Positions 25,959 to 33,582 of a stretch of DNA of 64,000 nucleotides are shown here, one piece after another. The stretch spans positions 1 to 64,000 of the forward strand of contig CAWCWZ010000053.1 in NCBI GenBank assembly GCA_963799395.1, in the 5' to 3' direction. This DNA comes from Bog-752 sp963799395 (GTDB taxonomy: Bacteria > Actinomycetota > Thermoleophilia > UBA2241). Under the pieces are notes generated by a model that had not been told where the DNA came from, did not search any database, and was given only the letters and a program-made list of their open reading frames with translations. Each line of letters begins with the position of its first letter. The first letter of the stretch is position 1. Position numbers and translations under genes: made by a program.

Positions 25959-26995
25959 GGCAGCCCCCGGCGATGCCAGGCGACGGTGCGACCCACCGCG
26001 TCCTCAAGCCGGGTCCATTCGTCCAGCCCCAGCTCGCGGCGAGCCCGCCCGGTGTCGGGCACATACCAGCCTCCGCCACCGCCGGCGCCACAGGCGCCCT
26101 CGACGCGCACCTCGACGGGCGGCGTCGTGGTGGCGGCCACCATGCGCGCCGTCTCGGCGATCGTCACGGCTCGCTGTGAACCGACGTTGTAGGCTCTGCC
26201 CGCCCGACCGTCGAGCAGAATGGTCCAGAGCCAGGCCGCCATGTCGGCAGCGTAGAGATACGAGCGCACCGGTGTGCCGTCTCCGTGCACGACCACCGGC
26301 CCCCCCGACACGACGTCGGCAATGAAGTTGCCGATGGCGAAGTGCCGGTCGAGAGGCAGGCCGGGGCCGACGAAGGCGAAGAGTCTCGCGATCGAGACCG
26401 CCTGGACGCCATCGAGGCCGCCGGCCACTACCAGCGACTCCATCGCGCGCTTGGCCTGGTGGTAGACCCGGCGATCGTCGTCGAGAGTGTCCCAGGCCAG
26501 CGGATCGTCCTCGCACAGCGGGTGCCCGGCCACGGACGGTTGCCGATACACGGCGCCGGAGCTCAGCGCGAGCAGGCGACCGACGCCGTTGGCCCGGCAG
26601 AGCTCGACCACGTGACGCGTGCCCTCGACGATCGTGCCGCGCACTTCGGAGGGGTGCGCCTCGGCGAGCGCCGCGTCGGCGCTCCCCGCCGCGTGAATGG
26701 CGTGCGTACAGCGTTGCGCGGGCCACGAGAAGTCGCGCACGTCGCCGGCGACCAGCTCGACGGCCTCGTCGTCGGCAAGATCGGGAGCGATGCGCGCAAA
26801 GGCGTCCGGGTCGCGTGTCAGCACGACGGCTCGGGCGTTGAGCCCAAGGACGCGATTGGCCTCGCACAGGGTGCCCAGCAGCCAGCTTCCGACGAAGCCG
26901 GTGCCACCGGAGATGAACAGGCGGGCGTCGCGCAGGCCTTCCCAGTGGCGGCCGACGCACGCCACGGCCTGCGCGCTGTCGGTCGATTCCCTCAT
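25955..26995 (-). CDS. NAD-dependent epimerase/dehydratase
   Basis: 346 residues from ATG 26995, with GGAGA upstream; ATGA overlaps occur at both ends. ISGGTGFVGSWLLG binds the cofactor. SSGAVYRQP and a YHQAKRAMES Y-x3-K pair form the active site. PVVVHGDGTPVRSYLY and the following YNVGS are typical of extended SDR sugar enzymes. Coupled to the ThDP enzyme, it could be the reductase that finishes a branched deoxysugar (YerF role). A plain nucleotide-sugar epimerase remains possible. Confidence 0.87.
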   Translation of the reverse strand: MRESTDSAQAVACVGRHWEGLRDARLFISGGTGFVGSWLLGTLCEANRVLGLNARAVVLTRDPDAFARIAPDLADDEAVELVAGDVRDFSWPAQRCTHAIHAAGSADAALAEAHPSEVRGTIVEGTRHVVELCRANGVGRLLALSSGAVYRQPSVAGHPLCEDDPLAWDTLDDDRRVYHQAKRAMESLVVAGGLDGVQAVSIARLFAFVGPGLPLDRHFAIGNFIADVVSGGPVVVHGDGTPVRSYLYAADMAAWLWTILLDGRAGRAYNVGSQRAVTIAETARMVAATTTPPVEVRVEGACGAGGGGGWYVPDTGRARRELGLDEWTRLEDAVGRTVAWHRRGLP

Positions 26996-28470
26996 CGTCG
27001 GCTCTCCGCCGCGGTGTTTCCGGCGGCCTGAGGCGTCGCGTTGCCGACATCGCCAGTGCTGACGCAGGCGCCAGCAGGCGCCACCGGCTCCCGGCCGGTC
27101 ATGACCACGACCACGAGAAGCAGCACCTGGACCACCACGAGCAACGTGTACTTGCTGCCCTGCAATGACGGCGCGACGAGGATGGTCGAGCGACCGAGAA
27201 AGATCATCACAAACGAAAGCGCCCCGAAAAGAACGGCCCATGCTGTCCCGGGTTCGCGCTTCATCGTGGCCACGACACCGGCCAGGACCGCTAGGGGAAA
27301 CACGCAGAGCACCAGCTTGTAGTCGTTGCTGACCGCGGGGACGATCGCCATGAGAGGCACGCAGGCGGCGGCGGCCAGAACGGCGTTGCGGTCGTTCCAG
27401 CCACGCCTCATTAGCGCGACCACAGTGAACGCCCACAGGCCCAGCGGGACGAGTACGAGCGGATACCAGATCCACGAGGGCGCCCAGCCGGTGTGGTCAC
27501 GCAGCACGTGAGCCATGGCGGTGGCGGAATCCTGCCCCCACCACTCGGCGTGCACGTTCGCCTGGATGGAATCCAGGGCGAGCAGCGAGTGTCGCAGGGC
27601 CGCAGGGCCGGCGATGAGAAGCGCCACCAGGGTCGTGACGGCGACCGGCAACAGGGCACGCCCCCGGTACCGCCAGAAGACCAGCACCAGCAAGACCGCG
27701 GGGTAGAGCTTGAGACCGATCGCCACGGCAAGGACCGCGGCCGGCAGCCATGCCGACGTTGAAGAGCGCATCATCAACCACACCGCTAGCAGCGAGAAGA
27801 CCAGCGCATAGAGGTCGATGTTGCCTCTGTCGAGCTCGTACATGAACCCATACGAGGTCATCAGCCAGACGCCCATGACGAGCCCGACAAGCGGCGCGCT
27901 CGGGTCGCGCCCCTGTCCTGGCCGGTCGGACACGGCCGCCGCCCGCGTGGCGAGCCGGGCACTGAGCACTACGGCCGCGATTGCCAGACCAACCAGGATG
28001 CCTACCTGGATGGCATAGCCCGTGGAGAAGCTCACCAGGGTGAACGGCCGGCCCAGAAGCAGCGTGAGAGGCGGCCAGCCGCTGTGGACCGTCGTGAATG
28101 CCCGCCCGGCGTCGTAGAGGCCGTCGCGAAAGTCCACGCCGACGGGGTGAGCGCGAGGCAGCAGTACGTCCCAGACGCCGTTGCCGAACTTCAGGGAGTA
28201 CGCGAGAAAATTCCAGGCCAGCCCCGCAAGGGCGATTACGCCTAGCCAGGCAACCGCGTTGAGCACTCCACGTCCCACGCCGATCACTGCGAAAGCGGTG
28301 ACCGCACCGATCACCGCAAGCGGCAGGACAAGAGCCAGACGAGGCACGACGACGAAGTAGCCGCCGCCGCGGGCGAGCACCACCACGGTCAGGACAAGGC
28401 CGAACAGGCCTACCACGATGCTGAGCCACGCGCCCCGCTGCGTCGGCGCCGACTCACGCTGCCCAATCAT
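26992..28470 (-). CDS. Polytopic glycosyltransferase, GT87/DUF2029 family
   Basis: 492 residues from ATG 28470, with AAGG upstream. About ten membrane helices are spread over the whole protein. The large first loop and the ELDRGNIDLYALVFSL helix, with LKLYPAVLLVLVFWRYR after it, are marks of DUF2029/GT87 mannosyl- or arabinosyltransferases such as PimE. These use polyprenyl-phosphate sugars on the outer membrane face. It sits between the rfb genes and the branched-sugar candidates. Its stop overlaps the epimerase start. Confidence 0.85.
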   Translation of the reverse strand: MIGQRESAPTQRGAWLSIVVGLFGLVLTVVVLARGGGYFVVVPRLALVLPLAVIGAVTAFAVIGVGRGVLNAVAWLGVIALAGLAWNFLAYSLKFGNGVWDVLLPRAHPVGVDFRDGLYDAGRAFTTVHSGWPPLTLLLGRPFTLVSFSTGYAIQVGILVGLAIAAVVLSARLATRAAAVSDRPGQGRDPSAPLVGLVMGVWLMTSYGFMYELDRGNIDLYALVFSLLAVWLMMRSSTSAWLPAAVLAVAIGLKLYPAVLLVLVFWRYRGRALLPVAVTTLVALLIAGPAALRHSLLALDSIQANVHAEWWGQDSATAMAHVLRDHTGWAPSWIWYPLVLVPLGLWAFTVVALMRRGWNDRNAVLAAAACVPLMAIVPAVSNDYKLVLCVFPLAVLAGVVATMKREPGTAWAVLFGALSFVMIFLGRSTILVAPSLQGSKYTLLVVVQVLLLVVVVMTGREPVAPAGACVSTGDVGNATPQAAGNTAAESRR

Positions 28471-28776
28471 CGGCTGCCTTCCGGACCGATCGCGCCGTGC
28501 GAGCGAGGGGCCGTTCCAACCGCCGGCGCCACGGTGTCACCTGTCGCGAACATCGACGCGCCTCCCCGCCCGATCCCCGTTCCGCCACCGTGAGGGAAAT
28601 GGGCTCAGGCGCTGTGTCTGAGAATCGGCTGCGGCCTTCTTGGCGTCCACGACCAATCCCCGCGAGCATTGGATCCAGCACGATGAGACCGACCAGACGG
28701 ATCTCACGGCCACCGTCCCGCCGACCTTCGGGAAGGTCGGCGCCGGCCAGGAACCGCGATAGGCGGCGCCAGACTC
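28471..28776. other. Intergenic region between rfbH and the GT87 gene
   Basis: About 306 bp without a supported gene. It contains a perfect hairpin at 28719-28742, 35 nt past the rfbH stop, and the AAGG ribosome site of the GT87 gene. No clear promoter was found, but a new transcript could start here. Confidence 0.45.
28719..28742 (-). terminator. Terminator-like hairpin downstream of rfbH
   Basis: Perfect 11-bp arms (28719-28729 with 28732-28742) around a 2-nt loop, placed 35 nt after the rfbH stop. No U-tract follows, so it may be a pause or RNA-stability hairpin rather than a full terminator. Confidence 0.35.
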
Positions 28777-30162
28777 TCATTCGAGCAGGTCCCCGACGCA
28801 GGCGCCGATGCGGCCGGCGACGTAGTCGAGCATCTCGTCGGTCAGGCCGGGGTACACGCCGACCCAGAAGGCGTCGTTCATGAGCCGGTCCGTGTTGGCC
28901 AGGCCCGAGGCGACACGGTAGCCGCTGCCGGAGGCGCGGCGGCCGTCGAAGCACGGCTGGCGCACCATGTTGCCGGCGAACAGCATGCGGGTCTGGATCT
29001 TCTCGGCTTCCAGCCGCTGCACGACGGCGTCGCGGGCCACGCCGGCCGCCTTGGCCTGGTCGCGCAGCGTGAGGAGAAAGCCGAACCAGCTCGGCTCGCT
29101 GCCTGGGGTCGGTGTGGGCAACAGCAGGAGGTCGGCGAGCGACGCGAGCGCGGCGGCGAGCCGCGCGTGGTTCTCGCGGCGCCGGGCGGTGAACCCCTCG
29201 AGACGCTCGAGCTGGGCGCAGCCGACGGCCGCCTGCAGGTCGGTGGCGCGCAGGTTGTAGCCGAAGTGCGAGAACACGTACTTGTGGTCGTAGCCGTGAG
29301 GCAGCTCGCCGAGGTCGTGCGAGAACCGCCGGCCGCAGCGGTTGTCGACGCCCGAGGGGCAGGTGCAGTCGCGGCCCCAGTCCCGCAGCGAGGCGAGGAT
29401 GGCGGCGAGCTCGTCGCTCGCGGTGTACACGGCGCCCCCCTCGCCCAGCGTGAGATGATGCGGCGGGTAGAAGCTGCTGGTGGCGACATCGCCGAAGCTG
29501 CCAGTCGGGCGCTCGCCGTAGCGCGAGCCCAGTGCGTCACAGTTGTCTTCGATCAGCCAGAGGTCGTGCTCGCGACAGAACCCGAGCACGCCGTCCACGT
29601 CGAACGGGTTGCCCAGCGTGTGGGCCAGGAAGACCGCCTTCGTCCGGGGCCCGAGTGCTCCGGGCAGCAGCGTCGGGTCGACGTTGGCGGTGGAAAGGTC
29701 GACGTCGACGAACACCGGCACGGCGCCGTACTGGACGATCGGCGCCACCGTCGTCGGGAAGCCCGCGGCGACGGTGATCACCTCGTCGCCCGGCAGGATG
29801 CGGCGCTCACCAAGGCGCTCGCTCGTGAGCGCCATGAAGGCCAGCAGGTTGGCCGACGAGCCCGAGTTCACGAGCAGGCAGTGTTCTACGCCGAGCACCG
29901 TCGCCAGTGCGCCTTCGAAGCGCTCCGCGTAGCGGCCGTGGGTGAGCCAGAAGTCGAGGGCGGCGTCGACCAGGTTGCCCATCTCCTCGGCGCCGAAGAC
30001 GCGGCCGCCGTAGGGTACGCGCGAGACCCCGGGCGTGAAGTGCAAGGGGTCGGCGCCGGGGGCGGCGGGGCCGCTTGCGGCCCCGCCGCCCCCGAAGGCC
30101 TCGTCGTAGTAGCGCCCGACCAGAGCCAGGATCTCGGCCCGCAGCTCGTCGGCCCGGCTCAC
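28777..30162 (-). CDS. rfbH: CDP-4-keto-6-deoxy-D-glucose-3-dehydrase (E1)
   Basis: 461 residues from GTG 30162, overlapping the rfbG stop (GTGA). It has the aminotransferase fold, but the PLP lysine is replaced by His (H235 in FYPPHHLTLGEGG), as in E1. The 2Fe-2S cysteines keep the exact C-x57-C-x1-C-x7-C spacing (C208, C266, C268, C276). The PMP-dependent enzyme removes the C-3 hydroxyl of CDP-4-keto-6-deoxyglucose with an electron-donating reductase, which is not in this window. An extra Gly/Ala/Pro stretch at about 24-36 is encoded by a perfect palindrome. Confidence 0.95.
   Translation of the reverse strand: MSRADELRAEILALVGRYYDEAFGGGGAASGPAAPGADPLHFTPGVSRVPYGGRVFGAEEMGNLVDAALDFWLTHGRYAERFEGALATVLGVEHCLLVNSGSSANLLAFMALTSERLGERRILPGDEVITVAAGFPTTVAPIVQYGAVPVFVDVDLSTANVDPTLLPGALGPRTKAVFLAHTLGNPFDVDGVLGFCREHDLWLIEDNCDALGSRYGERPTGSFGDVATSSFYPPHHLTLGEGGAVYTASDELAAILASLRDWGRDCTCPSGVDNRCGRRFSHDLGELPHGYDHKYVFSHFGYNLRATDLQAAVGCAQLERLEGFTARRRENHARLAAALASLADLLLLPTPTPGSEPSWFGFLLTLRDQAKAAGVARDAVVQRLEAEKIQTRMLFAGNMVRQPCFDGRRASGSGYRVASGLANTDRLMNDAFWVGVYPGLTDEMLDYVAGRIGACVGDLLE
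30057..30094. repeat. Perfect inverted repeat, 18-bp arms, 2-nt loop, in rfbH
   Basis: Bases 30057-30074 and 30077-30094 are exact reverse complements around TT. The repeat encodes GGGGAASGPAAPG, an N-terminal insertion that RfbH proteins do not normally have. Confidence 0.85.
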
Positions 30163-31325
30163 GAGCGCGCCTCCGAGGCCGGCGCGGCCACGGCGCGCGT
30201 CCAGGCGAGGTCGAGGGTCCGGGCGGCGGCGACGTAGCCCGCGATGTCGGCTCGCAGCGCCTCGCGCAGATCGGCGCCGCCCCCCGTCCAGGCGCGATAC
30301 CAGGCGGCGGTGCGGACGATCGCCGTGCTCACGTCCCAGACCGGCACCCAGCCGAGCTCGGCGCGCGCCTTGGCGCAGTCGAGCAGCAGCAGGCCGGCTT
30401 CGTGAGGTTCTTCGGGGGCCCCGTCGGCGACGCGCCACGACCCCGCCCCGTAGGCGTCGAGGAAGGCCTGGACCACATCGGAGACCGGCACTCTGCAGTC
30501 GGCGCCGGGGCCGAAGTTCCAGGCGCCGCCGCGCTCGTGGCCGTCGCCCAGCAGGCGGGCGCCCAGCCAGAGGTAGCCCGACAGCGACTCGAGGACGTGC
30601 TGCCACGGCCGCACGGCGCCGGGGTGGCGCACGACCACTTGGTCGCCGGCCACGAGCGCCCTGATGCAGTCGGGCACGATGCGGTCGGCCGCCCAGTCGC
30701 CGCCCCCGATCACGTTGCCGGCGCGGGCGCTGGCCACGCACACCCCCGCGCCTTCGCCGAAGAAGCTGCGCCGGTAGGCTCCGGTCACGAGCTCGGCGCA
30801 GCCCTTGCTGGCGCTGTAAGGATCGTGACCGCCGAGCGCGTCGGCTTCGGTGTAGGCCCGCGCCGTCTCGCGGTTCTCGTAGCACTTGTCGCTCGTGACG
30901 TTCACGACGACCCGCACCGACGGGCACGCCCGCACCGCTTCGAACAGGTTGACCACGCCCATGACGTTCGTCTCGAAGGTGCCCCGCGGGTCGGCGTACG
31001 ACCGGCGCACGAGCGGCTGGGCCGCGAGATGGAACACCAGCTCGGGCCGGAAGTCGGCGACGGCTGCCGAGAGGGCGGCGAGGTCGCGCACGTCACCCGT
31101 GACGTGCGCGACCTCGCCGCCCAGAGCGATGAGCTCGAAGAGGCTGGGCCGGGTCGGCGGCGCCAGCGCATAGCCGCCCACGGTCGCCCCCAGGGTCAGG
31201 AGCCAGGCGCACAGCCACGAACCCTTGAAGCCGGTGTCGCCGGTCACGAGCACGCGGCGGCCGGCGTAGACAGAGTCGAAGAGCGCGGCGTCGGCTCCGC
31301 CGTCGCCGCCCGGCGCGACGCTCAC
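30159..31325 (-). CDS. rfbG: CDP-glucose 4,6-dehydratase
   Basis: 388 residues from GTG 31325, overlapping the rfbF stop. LVTGDTGFKGSWLCAWLL (27-44), in which FKGSWL is diagnostic for the family, binds NAD. The active site is the VNVTSDKCYE strand (T144, D146, K147) with Y170-x3-K174. RAGNVIGGGDWAADRIVPD follows, as in other RfbG proteins. It turns CDP-glucose into CDP-4-keto-6-deoxyglucose for RfbH. Residues 68-85 are encoded by a perfect 24-bp-arm palindrome without any length change in the protein. Confidence 0.95.
   Translation of the reverse strand: MSVAPGGDGGADAALFDSVYAGRRVLVTGDTGFKGSWLCAWLLTLGATVGGYALAPPTRPSLFELIALGGEVAHVTGDVRDLAALSAAVADFRPELVFHLAAQPLVRRSYADPRGTFETNVMGVVNLFEAVRACPSVRVVVNVTSDKCYENRETARAYTEADALGGHDPYSASKGCAELVTGAYRRSFFGEGAGVCVASARAGNVIGGGDWAADRIVPDCIRALVAGDQVVVRHPGAVRPWQHVLESLSGYLWLGARLLGDGHERGGAWNFGPGADCRVPVSDVVQAFLDAYGAGSWRVADGAPEEPHEAGLLLLDCAKARAELGWVPVWDVSTAIVRTAAWYRAWTGGGADLREALRADIAGYVAAARTLDLAWTRAVAAPASEARS
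31073..31122. repeat. Perfect inverted repeat, 24-bp arms, 2-nt loop, in rfbG
   Basis: Bases 31073-31096 and 31099-31122 are exact reverse complements around CC. They encode GGEVAHVTGDVRDLAAL; the right-hand part (GDVRDLAAL) is the conserved family segment. Confidence 0.88.
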
Positions 31326-32095
31326 CAGACTCTCCACGGCGCCCGACCGGAGTCCCAGAGCTGTTCGAGCAGCCTCTTGTCGCGCAGCACGTCCATGGGC
31401 TGCCAGAACCCGCGGTGGCGATAGGCCATGAGTTCGCCGTCGCGCGCGAGACGTTCCAGGGGCTCGCGCTCGAAGTAGGTGTCGTCGCCCGCGATGTAGT
31501 CGAGCACGCCGGGCTCGAGCACGAAGAAGCCGCCGTTGACCCAGGCCCCGTCGCCGGCCGGCTTTTCGGTGAACGACGTCACGCGCCGCTCCTCGTCGTC
31601 GAGCTCGAGCGCGCCGAACCGCCCGAGAGGCTGCACCGCGGTGACCGTCGCCAGGCGCCCGTGAGCGCGGTGAAAGGCGAGAAGCGCCGAGATATCGACG
31701 TCGGCGACGCCGTCGCCGTAGGTCAACAGGAAGGTCTCGTCGCCGAGGTAGCCGGCCACGCGCTTCACGCGCCCCCCGGTCTGCGTGTCGGGACCGGTGT
31801 CGACCAGGGTCACGCGCCAGGGCTCGACGTCGCCGTCGTGGACCTCCACGCCCCGCTGCCGCAGGTCGAACGTCACGTCGGAGCTGTGCAGGAAGTAGTT
31901 GGCGAAGTACTCCTTGACCACGTAGCCCTTGTAGCCCAGGCACACGACGAAGTCGGTCAGCCCGTGATGGCCGTAGATCTTCATGATGTGCCACAGCAGC
32001 GGGCGTTCGCCGATCTCGGCCATCGGCTTGGGTCTGACCTGCGTCTCTTCGGACAGGCGCGTGCCCAGTCCGCCGGCGAGGATCACGACCTTCAC
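31322..32095 (-). CDS. rfbF: Glucose-1-phosphate cytidylyltransferase
   Basis: 257 residues from GTG 32095, which has GGAGG 6 nt upstream. The nucleotidyltransferase start KVVILAGGLGTRL, the EETQVRPKPMAEIG motif with the catalytic Lys, and LTYGDGVADVD (metal-binding Asp) identify the family. VNGGFFVLEP and GFWQPMDVLRDK are typical of RfbF rather than the dTTP enzyme. It makes CDP-glucose, the entry to the CDP-3,6-dideoxyhexoses. It is the first gene of the minus-strand rfbFGH transcript. Confidence 0.95.
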   Translation of the reverse strand: MKVVILAGGLGTRLSEETQVRPKPMAEIGERPLLWHIMKIYGHHGLTDFVVCLGYKGYVVKEYFANYFLHSSDVTFDLRQRGVEVHDGDVEPWRVTLVDTGPDTQTGGRVKRVAGYLGDETFLLTYGDGVADVDISALLAFHRAHGRLATVTAVQPLGRFGALELDDEERRVTSFTEKPAGDGAWVNGGFFVLEPGVLDYIAGDDTYFEREPLERLARDGELMAYRHRGFWQPMDVLRDKRLLEQLWDSGRAPWRVW

Positions 32096-32316
32096 GTTCG
32101 TCCTCCAGAATGCGTCGCTGACCGGTGTCGCCATGCGGCGGGTCGGCGGCGTCCCTCTCCCTGGGAGAGCCGGGCACCCTGCCTCTACACCGTTGTCCGC
32201 TCTGGATACGGCGACGGCGCGGCGAACCCTCTCATCATCGGCTCATCGAGGCTCGGGCTGGAGGGTCCGAACGGCACTTCTTGGGCGGCCCTCCGCCAGG
32301 GGACCGGCGGCGGGGG

Positions 32317-33483
32317 TTACCCGAAGTGGAAGATGCGGTGGAGGTCGTTGTAGGTCAGCAGGATGAAGAGCGTCACCAGCAGCACGACGCCGATGGCGAT
32401 GGCGCGTTCGAGCACGCGCGGCTCCACTCGCCGGCCGCGCACGCTCTCCATGACGTTGAAGAAGATGTGGCCGCCGTCGAAGGGCAGGAAGGGCAGCAGA
32501 TTGATGATGCCGAGGTTGACCGACAGGAAGGCCAGCAGGATCGGATACCAGCTCTGGCGCACGGCCGTCTGCGACACGGAGATGATGCCGACCGGACCGG
32601 CGGCGCCGTCGGGACCGGCCGGATTGATCTTGCCGCTCACGAGCTGCCAGATCCCGGCGAAGGTCGCCGTCACGATGTCGGCCGTCCGGACGACGGCGGA
32701 ACCGGCGGCACGCCACGGCGCCGGGTAGGTCGGGACCCCCTTGGGGCTGACGCCCAGGAAACCCTTGGTGGCGGCGCCCGGTCTCGTCGACAGGGTCACG
32801 GCGACCGTGCGCTGCACTCCCGCCGGCGTGCGGTACGTCAACGCCACCCTCTGATGGGGCCGCGCCTCGAGGAACGCGGTCGTCGCGTCCCACGTCGTGA
32901 ACGCTGTGCCGTTGGCTGAAACGAGGCGGTCACCCGGCTGCAGACCCGCGGCCGCGGCGGGGGTGTTCTTGACGACCTGGGCCACCGTCAGACTCGGCTG
33001 CTGGACGCCGCCCGCCTGGATGAAGACGAACATGATGAGGACCGCCGCCGCGAAGTTCATGAACGGGCCGGCGGCGATGGTCACGTTGCGCTGCCACACG
33101 GGCTTGTTGACGTAGGCCCGCGGCCGCACCTCGTCGGGCAGCTCCTCGTCGGGCATCATGCCGCTGATCTTGCAGAAGCCGCCGAGAGGGATGCTGCCGA
33201 CGCCGTACTCGGTCTCCCCCCACGTGCGCTTGACGACCGCCGGCGGGAACCCGATGTAGAAGCGCTCGACGCGCATGTGGAACGCCTTGGCGGCGAGGAA
33301 GTGGCCGAGCTCGTGAACGAAGATGAGCAGCGCCAGGCCGAGAACGGCGACGACGAGCGCCCAGTGCCCCGTGGCAACGAGCGCGACGAGAGCGACGAGC
33401 AGGAGCAGGCCCCAGGGCGAGGGGCCCCGGCGCTCGCTCGCCTCGCCGGACGGCAGCGGTCTCTGTGGCGTGATCGCACTCAT
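32317..33483 (-). CDS. rseP: Site-2 metalloprotease RseP (M50)
   Basis: 388 residues. The zinc site is HELGH after the first long membrane helix, completed by FLPFDGGH in the third. One PDZ domain (about 175-265) lies between, with a conserved GF(L)GV stretch. Four membrane helices are visible. It cuts transmembrane anchors such as anti-sigma factors within the membrane. It heads a cluster with dxr, cdsA and uppS, the usual bacterial order, slightly rearranged. Confidence 0.93.
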   Translation of the reverse strand: MSAITPQRPLPSGEASERRGPSPWGLLLLVALVALVATGHWALVVAVLGLALLIFVHELGHFLAAKAFHMRVERFYIGFPPAVVKRTWGETEYGVGSIPLGGFCKISGMMPDEELPDEVRPRAYVNKPVWQRNVTIAAGPFMNFAAAVLIMFVFIQAGGVQQPSLTVAQVVKNTPAAAAGLQPGDRLVSANGTAFTTWDATTAFLEARPHQRVALTYRTPAGVQRTVAVTLSTRPGAATKGFLGVSPKGVPTYPAPWRAAGSAVVRTADIVTATFAGIWQLVSGKINPAGPDGAAGPVGIISVSQTAVRQSWYPILLAFLSVNLGIINLLPFLPFDGGHIFFNVMESVRGRRVEPRVLERAIAIGVVLLVTLFILLTYNDLHRIFHFG

Positions 33484-33582
33484 CGATTCGTGATCTGATG
33501 GACTCCCGCGTTCTCTATCGGCAGGTGGGCTTTCACTCCCTACGGTTCCCGGCTGGCGCCGGATCGACGCCCGCCCCGGGGG

